Shown here piece by piece: positions 9,942-18,459 of a DNA stretch of 64,000 bases. The notes under the pieces were generated by a model. It saw nothing but the letters and a program-made list of their open reading frames with translations, ran no database searches and was not told the DNA's origin. This DNA is from an uncultured bacterium (GTDB lineage Bacteria; Verrucomicrobiota; Lentisphaeria; Oligosphaerales; Oligosphaeraceae), in NCBI GenBank assembly GCA_902776645.1, contig CACYQT010000001.1, positions 124,001 through 188,000 of the forward strand. Direction: 5' to 3'. A program made the translations under genes and the position numbers. The first letter of the stretch is position 1; each line of letters opens with the position of its first letter.

Positions 9942-12900
9942 ATGTTTATCAGAAAAAATCGTATTTGTCTCTTTATGTGTGCCTTCTTGATTTCTGGAAT
10001 ACTTTTCGCAGAAGGGGAAGTAGGGCTTTCTGTGAAACGTTCCTTCTCCCAATCTGCATATACGCCAGGGGAGGCGACGACGGTTACTGTTACTTTGGAT
10101 ATTGATTATATTGGTACAAACAAAGAATATCCACAAAATGTCAATGATAATACAGAAGGATTTTTTATTCAGGTAAATTATGAGGAATATATCGCTAGTG
10201 ATTGTGCTGTTTTATGGGGGAAGACTAATTTCATCCCAGGTGACTTTAAGGAAAAAGAAAGGCAAGAAGAAAATAACAAGATTCTAGTTACCTATGACTA
10301 CCATTACGAAGATGATGAAACAGGGGAACTTGTTTGTAGAAATTTCCCGTTGCAATACTCCTATAAAGTGACCATTCCAGAGACAGCCACTGGGCATCTT
10401 GTCTGGGGTAGCGAAAGTAATGTCATTCTTGGTTATTATTTACCGGCGGATGAGGGAGGCACAGCGATGAGAGTAGTGACGGCATCTTATCCCATAGGTG
10501 GTGCGAATGCCATTATGGCGGATAACATGCCGCTAGAGGATAAATTCACAGTATATTATTATTCAAATAATGGGAAAGAGGAAGAACCATATAAAATCAC
10601 AGAATTGGCACCGGGCGAATATACTACATTGACCTTTGGAGAAACTGGATTGTCCTCTAAGGATAATTATTCTTTTGTCAATTGGAATACAAAGTCGGAT
10701 GGCAAGGGGGAAGCTTACGCGGAAAATGTGAATTTTGCGATTACAAATTCCGATGTGAGTTTCTATGCTCAATGGGAGGAAAACAAGATTGAGGAATATG
10801 AGATTACCTATTTTGGTAATGGAGGCATTACTGATGACGGAAATACAAACTATAAGAGCCAAAAGATTCTCCAAGGGACCGAATATCTATTGGATGCGAA
10901 CAGGTTTGTTAACAAATACTTCAGTTTTGCAGGATGGAAAGATGAGAACAAAAATAATGTTGCTAATACAATTATAGTAAATGAAAATATCAATCTTTAT
11001 GCACAATGGATTAGAAATCAAGTCACCATTACATACCAGCCAGGTGCGGAGGCGACATTTGAGGCACCGCTGAAAGTCCAGGCAGATGCTGGTTCCGTTT
11101 ATACGGTGACGACTGTGAAGCCACAAAAGGATAATTCTATTTTTGTCGGCTGGAGTTGGAATAACAAAATGGTAGGGGACACAATTGACATCGATGAAAA
11201 TGATATTACTCTTGTAGCCAATTGGAAACAAGAAGATGGGCAAGCTATTATTGTTTATCATACAGGGGTTGGCATTCCTGAAGATTATTTCACCGTGTTT
11301 TCTCCCAAGTCAAAAACTGTAGAATATGATGCTGGTGATATTGCTATTAATGGTAGTGCATATTTTTTCCCATTTGGAGGCATGGCTATAAAAGGTTGGG
11401 CAAAAGAAGAAATCTTTAATGCGCCTATTGTATATCAAGAAGGGGAGACAGTGACATTGGAGGCAGGGGAAACTCTTCATTTGTATGCAATTTGGGAATA
11501 CTATCCTGACTTGACTCTCGCAGGAATTGTTAGACCAGACTTTAATTTCAACAATGAAATAGGAGAAGAATCGGCTATTTTTGATAAGGAAGAGGAATGC
11601 CTGAATGTGAGCAATAGTATGAATACATTGGGAACTGGCAAGGTACATGCAAATGAAAATGCATATCTTTGGTTCCGAATGATTAATTACGGATTCATTG
11701 ATTCAGGTAGTTTTAAAGTTATAGTCAAACTTACCAAGGACAATGATGAGTCTGTCGTTCTATCTAGAGGAACTGTTCTTCGGAGAGAATTTTACGAAGA
11801 AGATCTTTTCTATAGGACAATAACTGAAGATTATAATAATGGTTACATTGCGAACGGCCTTCACTCTGATGGAAATCGCTGGGAACATGTTCTGGTTTGT
11901 TTGGACATGGGCAAACTGGCCGTCGGCGATTATACGGTTCAAGTATCTCTTGACACTGATAAAACTGTTGAGGAAGTAATTGGAACGGATAATGAAGGTG
12001 TGCAAGGAGGAGGAGAAACAGACAATGAGTTTACGATGAAATTTACCGTAAATGTCTATAATGAATATGATGTGGAGTATCATGAAAATGCAGATTGGTT
12101 TAATGGTTGGAACAGAACGTTCTCTTATAAAGATCAGACGAAGTTGTTGAGTCCTGAAGAAGTATTCGATAGTAGAGTTGTAGATGTTTATTTTAGTGGA
12201 GGTTTTTATTTTGCAGAATGGAATACGCGTGCTGATGGAGGCGGGGAACATTATGAGGTCGGAGCAACTGTGACATCTAATCTTCAATTGTATGCTATTT
12301 GGAAGCAGAAGTCCCAGCTTTTCTTCAATCCTTTAAATCAAAAAGAGAGCGTTCATAACTGGAGATACATTTCTCTTTCCAACAGTGATGATAGTGTTGA
12401 ACCAGCAGATGCAATCTATGCAAATGAGGATTTTTTTGTGAACATCTCAATCATAAACTGGTCGGCTTCGGATTCAGGACCTTACGAAGTAGGTGTAAAA
12501 CTGTATTCTGTTTTAGATCTTGACGAACCAATTTCATATAAAGAAGTTTCCTATGTTAGTTTATCAACTGCAATGTATGTACCTCCGCATAAATGTTGCC
12601 AATGGTCGTTGCCAGCCGGTCAATATCGTTTGGTCTGTATAGTTGATGTGAATGACAAGGTACTAGAATACTATGAGATTCCTGTGAAGGAGAATTTGTA
12701 TCAAATTGAAGATGAGAATGGTGAGAATATATGGGTGAATGGATATAAGATAGTTACATTGGACTTTACGGTTTCTGAAAGAGCCTATAACTTGATCGTT
12801 GACGGCGGTACAGGAGATGGTGATTATATACCTGGTACAAAAGTTGAAATCCAGGCCATGCCTGCGGAAGAAGGAAAAGTATTCGATCACTGGGAGGCAG

Positions 12901-13577
12901 AGGCTGGAGTTTTTGCCGATGCTAAGGCCTACAGCACTGTGTTCACAATGCCGGCGCAAGCTGTTACTGTCACTGCCATCTATATAGATGCAAACGAGAG
13001 ACAATATGACGAATGGCCAGAAGACAAGGAGCTCTATGCGCCAAAAGATTATATGAATTTCCGTGAAAAGGGTGATTTGTCGATTATGTTCAGTTGGCCA
13101 AAGATTCGTGGAGCAGCGAAATACTTGTTGTCGGTTTCCAGTTATGATGGAACGAAGACCTTCAGCACAACGACCAAGAATAACACATTCACACTGGAAG
13201 GGCTTGATGAAGATTCATACGTCTGGAATGTTACGGCATTGAATGAAGACGAAACAGTTCATGATGCTGAAACATCCTCTGACTTCCATTATGGAGTTAT
13301 AAGCACTCCTCTTGTCATCATTGATGGATTGGCGGATGGAAACTCCATCCGACTTGCTTATGACACGATGGTAGAAGGCTATTCGGATGGTGCATATGCG
13401 TATCAGATTTTCTTCTTCTCGCTGAATACTCGCACATGGACAGTTTTGGAGAAGACGTTGCAAGTGGTTGATGGCCAGACCGTCATTGATCTCGGTGTTA
13501 ATGCATCCAATGGCTATCTGTATATTTGCCCTGTCACGAGACCTGAATCCAAATTCATTGAAATGTACATTGAATAA
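9942..13577 (+). CDS. Giant secreted repeat protein with InlB B-repeat (Flg_new)-type domains
   Basis: The 1211-residue product starts with a signal peptide (FMCAFLISGILFAEG) and has an AAGGAG ribosome site 6 bases before the ATG. It contains at least five InlB B-repeat/Listeria-Bacteroides-type units ending in patterns such as YAQWEE, YAQWIR, VANWKQ, YAIWEY and YAIWKQ, two CARDB/Ig-like segments (around residues 550-690 and 790-930), a divergent InlB-like repeat (about 950-1020) and an FnIII-like domain near the end. No catalytic motif is seen. Such proteins are usually surface adhesins or spacers; the target is unknown. It directly follows the subtilase and shares its InlB and FnIII domain types and AT-rich composition. 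Confidence 0.8.
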   Translation: MFIRKNRICLFMCAFLISGILFAEGEVGLSVKRSFSQSAYTPGEATTVTVTLDIDYIGTNKEYPQNVNDNTEGFFIQVNYEEYIASDCAVLWGKTNFIPGDFKEKERQEENNKILVTYDYHYEDDETGELVCRNFPLQYSYKVTIPETATGHLVWGSESNVILGYYLPADEGGTAMRVVTASYPIGGANAIMADNMPLEDKFTVYYYSNNGKEEEPYKITELAPGEYTTLTFGETGLSSKDNYSFVNWNTKSDGKGEAYAENVNFAITNSDVSFYAQWEENKIEEYEITYFGNGGITDDGNTNYKSQKILQGTEYLLDANRFVNKYFSFAGWKDENKNNVANTIIVNENINLYAQWIRNQVTITYQPGAEATFEAPLKVQADAGSVYTVTTVKPQKDNSIFVGWSWNNKMVGDTIDIDENDITLVANWKQEDGQAIIVYHTGVGIPEDYFTVFSPKSKTVEYDAGDIAINGSAYFFPFGGMAIKGWAKEEIFNAPIVYQEGETVTLEAGETLHLYAIWEYYPDLTLAGIVRPDFNFNNEIGEESAIFDKEEECLNVSNSMNTLGTGKVHANENAYLWFRMINYGFIDSGSFKVIVKLTKDNDESVVLSRGTVLRREFYEEDLFYRTITEDYNNGYIANGLHSDGNRWEHVLVCLDMGKLAVGDYTVQVSLDTDKTVEEVIGTDNEGVQGGGETDNEFTMKFTVNVYNEYDVEYHENADWFNGWNRTFSYKDQTKLLSPEEVFDSRVVDVYFSGGFYFAEWNTRADGGGEHYEVGATVTSNLQLYAIWKQKSQLFFNPLNQKESVHNWRYISLSNSDDSVEPADAIYANEDFFVNISIINWSASDSGPYEVGVKLYSVLDLDEPISYKEVSYVSLSTAMYVPPHKCCQWSLPAGQYRLVCIVDVNDKVLEYYEIPVKENLYQIEDENGENIWVNGYKIVTLDFTVSERAYNLIVDGGTGDGDYIPGTKVEIQAMPAEEGKVFDHWEAEAGVFADAKAYSTVFTMPAQAVTVTAIYIDANERQYDEWPEDKELYAPKDYMNFREKGDLSIMFSWPKIRGAAKYLLSVSSYDGTKTFSTTTKNNTFTLEGLDEDSYVWNVTALNEDETVHDAETSSDFHYGVISTPLVIIDGLADGNSIRLAYDTMVEGYSDGAYAYQIFFFSLNTRTWTVLEKTLQVVDGQTVIDLGVNASNGYLYICPVTRPESKFIEMYIE

Positions 13578-13583
13578 TCACAA

Positions 13584-13611
13584 GGGAGGACGCGTGTGTG
13601 CGCGTCCTCCC
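13584..13611 (+). terminator. GC-rich terminator-like hairpin
   Basis: A perfect 11-bp stem (GGGAGGACGCG / CGCGTCCTCCC) with a six-base loop lies 7 bases after the stop of the InlB-repeat gene. The following GTATATTAG is only partly T-rich. Confidence 0.65.
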
Positions 13612-13665
13612 GTATATTAGAATCTCCCATACAAAATCAAACTAAAGAATAAAGGGAAATCAAAA

Positions 13666-14466
13666 ATGAACCATATTTTGAAAACGACAGCGGCTATTAT
13701 TGCCTCCGCATTCTGCTGCTTTGCGCAGACAGCCGAACCTGTGGTGTCCGTTACTGAGCATGGCGTGAAATTCGGTGCAGGGGTCATTACCCGTCATTTT
13801 GAAAACACGAAGATTAAAGGTATTGCAGGTGGTAGTACTGTTACGACAGTGGGGCGTGGTGCAATGCAAGAAACCATTTCCATTGTTTCCACTGGCACTT
13901 CCGGCAAAATGGATGTTGAAACCATTGATTGCTTCGGCCCTGTCATCTCCCTTGAATATGGAATTTGGCAGAAGGAAGCCCTTACGTTGTCATTGATTGG
14001 TGATTTCCAGTATTATTGCCTCGACAATTCTCGCCGCATCAATGGCACGACTACAGAAACACATACCTTCACAGCTGTGCAGCATTCTGATTTTGGTAGT
14101 GCAACTGGCAATATCTATGTTTTGGGGGGCAACTTCAAGGCAAAGATGGACATGGATTTGTATATTTTAGATCTTGGCTTGAAAGGTGATTATGCTTTCA
14201 GCGAATCCTTTGAAATTTTCGCTGCTGTTGGTCCGACGCTAACTTTTGCAGATACTGAATCCAAAGTCGATGGCCGCAATGATTCAGATGAAGACTTCAT
14301 CTTCGGTCTTTATGCAGGAGCAGGTATGGCATATTGGTTCAATGAAAAGATAGGTCTTTCCTGCGAAATCCGCTATGATGCGGCGTTTGAAAAGGTTGAG
14401 ACGAAGGATATCAAACAAGATCTCAATGGTTTTGGCGGTGCGCTGAAACTGCTTATCGCATTCTGA
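13666..14466 (+). CDS. Outer-membrane beta-barrel-like protein
   Basis: The 266-residue product has a clear signal peptide (TTAAIIASAFCCFAQTAEP) and afterwards alternating hydrophobic/aromatic strands separated by polar turns. It ends in LKLLIAF, a terminal Phe as expected for a BamA-recognised outer-membrane barrel. It resembles OmpA-like/OprD-like eight- to ten-stranded barrels (OMP_b-brl), but no closer family is evident. It has a short AAAGGGAAA leader before the ATG. It stands between hairpins on both sides, so it is probably its own transcript or the weakly read-through end of the island operon. A possible role is anchoring or exporting its giant neighbours. Confidence 0.7.
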   Translation: MNHILKTTAAIIASAFCCFAQTAEPVVSVTEHGVKFGAGVITRHFENTKIKGIAGGSTVTTVGRGAMQETISIVSTGTSGKMDVETIDCFGPVISLEYGIWQKEALTLSLIGDFQYYCLDNSRRINGTTTETHTFTAVQHSDFGSATGNIYVLGGNFKAKMDMDLYILDLGLKGDYAFSESFEIFAAVGPTLTFADTESKVDGRNDSDEDFIFGLYAGAGMAYWFNEKIGLSCEIRYDAAFEKVETKDIKQDLNGFGGALKLLIAF

Positions 14467-14521
14467 TAAGAGTTGGTTCTTTTCAGAATTTGAAGTCTCC
14501 TATAAATCCCGGGTAAAATTG

Positions 14522-14567
14522 AAAGCCCGTGTCATACAAGTCTTATCAATTGTATGATGCGGGCTTT
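14522..14567 (+). terminator. Long terminator hairpin
   Basis: AAAGCCCGTGTCATACAA pairs with TTGTATGATGCGGGCTTT with two mismatches around a 10-base loop. It follows the beta-barrel gene by about 55 bases and overlaps the upstream in-frame extension of the next gene, which supports a start downstream at 14583. Confidence 0.75.
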
Positions 14568-14582
14568 AGATTATTTAACAAT

Positions 14583-16115
14583 ATGAAATATGTTTTCAAA
14601 ATTCTTATAGTCTTCTTGATGGGAAGACTGGCTTATGCGGATATCAGTATCGTTAGCCTGAATAATTTTGGGCAACCCATGATGAATGGCGTGTGCAGTA
14701 CGGCGGCAACCATTTCGGACAGCGGGATGGTTGCGTTTATTGCGCCGATGGAGGACAGAACAGACAGCCAAACTAACGGTTTCCATGCAAGTTTTTTGTT
14801 GGATAGCGGGCATGTTGTCACACTTTATCCAGGCTATTTGCAAGAGCTTGCACAGTTCCTTCATGTTTATTCGAAAACCACGAATGTGAGGCTTTCGGCC
14901 AATCATGATTTCACGGCTTTCGCCCTCATCGTCGAGAAAATCAAATCGGGTAGCACACCGCAGGGATCAGATGTGACGGTTCCGACTTCAATGGGCACAT
15001 GGCTGGCCGTAGTCGATGCGTTTGGCAATCCATTACAGGAAGTGGAGTTGACTTCCACAGAGGGTAGTGTGTCAGCTTCGCAGTGCCATGTGTCGTTTGC
15101 TGACAACGGAAAACTGCTAGTTGCTTGCGGGCAGTATATTGGCCTGCGGCTATATGATTCACCAACGACAGATTTGACATCGTTTACAGTGTTGGATGCT
15201 GGCTATAAGACAGGTACAGCAGTAATTACAGGCGATGGATCGAAGGTGTTCTTGGCACGGGATGGCACATCACAACGTACTGTTTGCTATGTAGATATGG
15301 CGACAAGAAAAGTTATTGATACGGGGCTGACTGCCAGTGGGAGCATTAATGATGCACAGGTGGCTGTGAACCATGATGGCTCACATGTGACATTTCGGAA
15401 AACGACAAGTAGCCTGTCTATTTGCTCTCTGGAGGATAAAACGTGGAATGAGACCATCATCGATGGAACACAGATTCGTAGTCCAGCCATCAGCTCGGAC
15501 GGTCGGTATATCGTCTATCAGGCGCGTGGGGCATCTTGTTTACAAATTATGGAATACGACTGTCAAAAAGGCACGACGACATTGATCAGCCAGAACAATG
15601 AAGGTGTGGAGGCGGATGCCGACTGTACGTCACCGTCGATTTCCGTAGATGGTTCTTGGATATCATTTATTTCGGCTGCATCAAATCTTGACACCAACAA
15701 CAATGGCCAGCCACAATTGCTTGTGGTCAAACGGGAAGCACCATCATTTACGTTGGAATTGAAGAGTGGATGGAATCTATGTGCATTGCCATTTACAGCT
15801 GATGAGGGCAGTCAAGACGAATTATCACAAATTGGTGTATGCTGGGGATGGAATAATGGCAAATTCGTTCAAATAACTTCCTACGAAACAGGACAGGGCT
15901 TTTGGATATATTCTCCACAAAACAAAAAAGTAGTTGTTACAGGTTTTGAAACGATTCCCGAAAAACTTAAAAGAGGATGGAATCTTATTGGGACAGAATC
16001 TTACCCACAATTGGAACATGACAACATTTGGTTTTATGATAATGAAAATAAATGTTATGTCAAAGCAATATATTCATCAAATATAAAAAGAGCTGCATGG
16101 CTCTTTATGAAGTAA
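14583..16115 (+). CDS. Exported TolB/PD40-like beta-propeller protein
   Basis: The start at 14583 gives a signal peptide (KILIVFLMGRLAYADIS); an in-frame start at 14529 would lie inside a terminator hairpin and lack the signal. The roughly 510-residue product has repeated blades of the type DG-x-x-[IV]-x-[YF] (for example SSDGRYIVYQ, SVDGSWISFI, NHDGSHVTFR), as in TolB/WD40-like PD40 propellers. After about residue 390 comes a GWNL-type beta domain (SGWNLCALPF, GQGFWIYS, RGWNLIGTE) that resembles a segment near residues 1410-1480 of the giant protease. No enzymatic motif is visible. It is the last protein gene of the AT-rich island. Confidence 0.7.
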   Translation: MKYVFKILIVFLMGRLAYADISIVSLNNFGQPMMNGVCSTAATISDSGMVAFIAPMEDRTDSQTNGFHASFLLDSGHVVTLYPGYLQELAQFLHVYSKTTNVRLSANHDFTAFALIVEKIKSGSTPQGSDVTVPTSMGTWLAVVDAFGNPLQEVELTSTEGSVSASQCHVSFADNGKLLVACGQYIGLRLYDSPTTDLTSFTVLDAGYKTGTAVITGDGSKVFLARDGTSQRTVCYVDMATRKVIDTGLTASGSINDAQVAVNHDGSHVTFRKTTSSLSICSLEDKTWNETIIDGTQIRSPAISSDGRYIVYQARGASCLQIMEYDCQKGTTTLISQNNEGVEADADCTSPSISVDGSWISFISAASNLDTNNNGQPQLLVVKREAPSFTLELKSGWNLCALPFTADEGSQDELSQIGVCWGWNNGKFVQITSYETGQGFWIYSPQNKKVVVTGFETIPEKLKRGWNLIGTESYPQLEHDNIWFYDNENKCYVKAIYSSNIKRAAWLFMK

Positions 16116-16144
16116 ATGATATTCTTAGTGTGGCAAAATAAATG

Positions 16145-16177
16145 TCCAATTCCGCAAATGTGGTTTGCGGAATTGGA
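16145..16177 (+). terminator. Terminator-like hairpin after the propeller gene
   Basis: A perfect 14-bp stem (TCCAATTCCGCAAA / TTTGCGGAATTGGA) with a 5-base loop lies 30 bases after the stop codon. The T tract is weak. Confidence 0.6.
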
Positions 16178-16442
16178 TATATAAATGAAAAAGATTAAGC
16201 ATGACATAATGGAATTATCGAAAAAGTGAATTTACGAGTCTGTATCTCTTAATGTTCGTGATCATTCAATTTACGAAACACCGTTGCGTAAATCTCCTTT
16301 GAAGAATACAGTAGGTAAAATCATCGCATATGCTGTAGATTATCAATACTTCAACCTTTTTGTTATCAGCAACAACTTGTTGCCGATAAGTGTTTTTTTC
16401 ATAATGTGTCAAAAGTTATGGTGCATTTAATGTGTCTTTACA
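16178..16442. other. Intergenic region with one palindrome-plus-T-run
   Basis: No convincing gene. A plus frame at 16184-16429 is open apart from one TGA, with a peptide I do not recognise. At 16363-16389 TTATCAGCAAC pairs with GTTGCCGATAA and is followed by GTGTTTTTTT, which looks like an intrinsic terminator; it also resembles the palindromes of the arrays immediately downstream. Confidence 0.5.
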
Positions 16443-16612
16443 CAATTTTGCAACAAATTGTAACAGAATTGCCCAATTTTTTATCGTCAGCTAGCTGTTG
16501 ATGATAAGAAATAGTTTGCTTTTTATTACATGAAACAAATTGTTTCGTGTAAGGGCGCTTTTCTGATTTGCCCAATGCCATTGGGCGAATTCGCCCATTG
16601 ATAACGGACGAA
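16443..16612. repeat. Palindrome chain A
   Basis: Consecutive near-perfect palindromes: 16443-16471 (CAATT...GAATTG), 16481-16507 (TTATCGTCAGC...GATGATAA), 16528-16550 (ACATGAAAC...GTTTCGTGT), 16567-16589 (GCCCAAT...ATTGGGC) and 16590-16612 (TTCGCCC...GGACGAA). The same order recurs about 471 bases downstream in chain B. Differences are mainly in loops or arms. Confidence 0.85.
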
Positions 16613-17009
16613 TATCGTCTTTTAGGTGATGGTAGTCTGAAATGCCAATCGGCATGTCGATTTTGCCGAGAAGATACTTTGCAAGAGGCGCATTCTTGCC
16701 ACGGCAGACGAGAAGTCCGATGGCCGGATTCTCCTGCGGCGTGTTCAGTTTCATGTTACAGGCGGCGACATAACCTTGCAGCTGACCGAGAAATTCCGGC
16801 TTGAAATTCTTGTTTTTTACTTCCACAACGAAATACCGATGCATTGGAATCAGATAAAAAATTATCTTTTTTATAGTACGCCATAATTTATGGCACATTT
16901 GATGTGTTTTCAGGCAAATTTTGCCACAACATGTGGCAAAATTGTCTAAGTTTCTTATCGTCAGCAATTTGCTGATGATAAGAAACGTTTGCATTTTTAC
17001 ACGAAACAA
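16491..17009 (-). pseudogene. YhcG/DUF1016 nuclease C-terminal remnant embedded in palindromes
   Basis: Only the core (about 16856-16616) is recognisable: YFVVEVKNKNFKPEF, GQLQGYVAACN, NPAIGLLVC and MPIGISDYH match the C-terminal PD-(D/E)XK domain of YhcG (DUF1016) proteins, including the E-x-K of the active site. The N-terminal domain and the preceding catalytic Asp region are absent, and both ends of the open frame are translations of the flanking palindromes. Intact family members have about 350 residues. It is a decayed fragment, probably of an accessory or defence-linked nuclease. Confidence 0.75.
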
Positions 17010-17160
17010 ATTGTTTCGTGTATGGTTGTTTTTTCCGATTCGCCCAATGGCATTGGGCGAATTCGTCCGTTGATAACGGACGAATATCGTCCTTCAGACA
17101 GATGGGTATTATATCGTCTCAAAATATCGCCCTTCAGGCGACAGTCGCGCAGAAGTGCGA
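16880..17160. repeat. Palindrome chain B
   Basis: Palindromes at 16880-16894 (GCCATAATTTATGGC), 16917-16943 (AATTTTGCCACA...TGTGGCAAAATT, one central difference), 16954-16982 (CTTATCGTCAGC...GATGATAAG), 16999-17021 (ACACGAAAC...GTTTCGTGT), 17039-17061 (TTCGCCCAAT...ATTGGGCGAA) and 17062-17084 (TTCGTCCGTT...AACGGACGAA). Smaller ones follow (CGCCCTTCAGGCG and GTCGCGCAGAAGTGCGAC, about 17125-17155). Five of the six have counterparts in chain A. No gene lies between 17010 and 17269. Confidence 0.85.
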
Positions 17161-17269
17161 CCTTCTTAACTTCATTGGAAATAGCAACAGTTGCGTTTTA
17201 TGTTAGAAAGGACAAAAAGGACAGAAGGGATGACAGTGGTAGAAAAGACGATAATTGGTGATGGTTCCG

Positions 17270-18187
17270 TCACTTTCCTAATCCGATGGCGAAGATGCCG
17301 AGCAGGCAGATGATGATGCCCAGAATCGTCACGGGGCGGTAGCGTTCGCGGAAGCGGACGGAGGTGTAGAGGAAGAAGAAAAGCAGGGCGGCGGTGCTGC
17401 TGATGCAGGTCGTGAAAGAGCCCGCGCCGACCTTCGCCATGGCGTCCATCGCGACGAAGAAGATGAGATTCGTCGCCGTTCCGACGACCGCCCAGATGGC
17501 CGCCCATGGCAGGATGGATTTGATGCCTTTCAGCGGATTCGCCCTGACAACCGCGCAGGCCAAGAGATTGCCGACGCCAGAAAGCACCATGAGCAGGGCG
17601 GCGCGGAACATGCCGGAGACATTGTCGAATCCCATCCAGGAGGAAAGGCTCTGCAGGATGGCGCCACAGCCGTTGAGCACGATGCAAAGCATCGTCAAGG
17701 CAAACCATTTCATGTAGTTGCCCTGCGTCTGGGCCTGCGTCTCCTCCTCCTTCTGCTTGCCCGTCAGAACGCAGACGACCATGCCGCAAAGCAGGCAGAG
17801 GGCGCCCAGATAGCCGAGCGGCCGCGGCCGTTCGCCCATCGCGATGACGCCGAAAAGGAAAGGAATGATGATGGCGGACGTCGTGCAGGCGCTCGTAAGT
17901 CCTTTTTTGCCGATCGTGAAGCACTGGATCTGGACGTAGAGGGCGACGACGTAGGTGAAGCCGCAAGCCCCCAGAATCAACGACAGAAGCGGAAGCCGTT
18001 CAGGGATTTCCGCATGGCAGAACGGGACGATGCACCATGCGAGCACGCCGCCGAGCAGATTGGAGAGCGCATAGAAGACGAACGGCTGCACTTTGCGGGC
18101 GCTGATTTCGCTCATATAAACGGAAATCAACGCGCCGCAGAAGCCATGCCCGATGCAGGCCGCCAAGGCCAGAATAAGCGGATTCAT
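17270..18187 (-). CDS. EamA/DMT-family transporter
   Basis: The 305-residue product is almost entirely hydrophobic, with about ten predicted membrane helices in two similar halves separated by a charged loop (GKQKEEETQAQTQ, about residues 143-155), the typical EamA drug/metabolite-transporter layout. Each half ends in a helix of the LGxxxCLLG or LGIIICLLGIF type. The substrate cannot be told from sequence. The ATG at 18187 leads straight into the first helix. It is transcribed toward the palindrome chains and is the first gene of the GC-richer part of the window. Confidence 0.8.
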   Translation of the reverse strand: MNPLILALAACIGHGFCGALISVYMSEISARKVQPFVFYALSNLLGGVLAWCIVPFCHAEIPERLPLLSLILGACGFTYVVALYVQIQCFTIGKKGLTSACTTSAIIIPFLFGVIAMGERPRPLGYLGALCLLCGMVVCVLTGKQKEEETQAQTQGNYMKWFALTMLCIVLNGCGAILQSLSSWMGFDNVSGMFRAALLMVLSGVGNLLACAVVRANPLKGIKSILPWAAIWAVVGTATNLIFFVAMDAMAKVGAGSFTTCISSTAALLFFFLYTSVRFRERYRPVTILGIIICLLGIFAIGLGK

Positions 18188-18222
18188 AATGCAATTAACA
18201 ATTAATAATTAACAATTTACAA

Positions 18223-18268
18223 TTAATGATTAATGATTAATGATTAATGATTAATGATTAATGATTAA
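18223..18268. repeat. Tandem 7-base repeat (TAATGAT)
   Basis: About six and a half copies of TAATGAT lie just upstream of the transporter start, preceded by related AT-rich words (AATTAACAATTAATAATTAAC). It is prone to slippage and could alter the promoter spacing of the minus-strand transporter. Confidence 0.85.
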
Positions 18269-18310
18269 ATCAATAAAGGTCTCTTGTGTCTAACTGTCTA
18301 ACGTCTTTTA

Positions 18311-18415
18311 TGCGCGTCTCGCGTCTCGCGTCTCGCGCCAAACCGCGTAATAGCGACGCCATTACGACCATGAAGGAATGGTTGGCATGAGACAAGAGAC
18401 GAGCGGAGACTGAAG
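18311..18415. repeat. Dispersed imperfect-palindrome element, copy 1
   Basis: Begins with three to four copies of CGCGTCT, has a core hairpin (CGTAAT ... ATTACG at 18346-18366) and ends in GAGACGAGCGGAGAC, roughly complementary to the GTCTC-rich beginning. A related copy, with a similar core and the same GACGAGCGGAGAC-like end, is at 30940-31100. Together with 18223-18268 it fills the 272 bases between flanking genes. Confidence 0.6.
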
Positions 18416-18459
18416 ACGATAAGACGTTCGTCACGTATTCGCTTTCAGCTTTAGGCTAA

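Noticed and set aside
14529-14582. Upstream start for the propeller gene
   Set aside because: This start lies inside the terminator hairpin and would hide the signal peptide; 14583 is preferred.
16184-16429. Plus frame MKKIKHDIMELSK, TGA, then IYESVSLNVRDHS
   Set aside because: It would need readthrough of a TGA; I do not recognise the peptide, so it is recorded only as part of the intergenic region.
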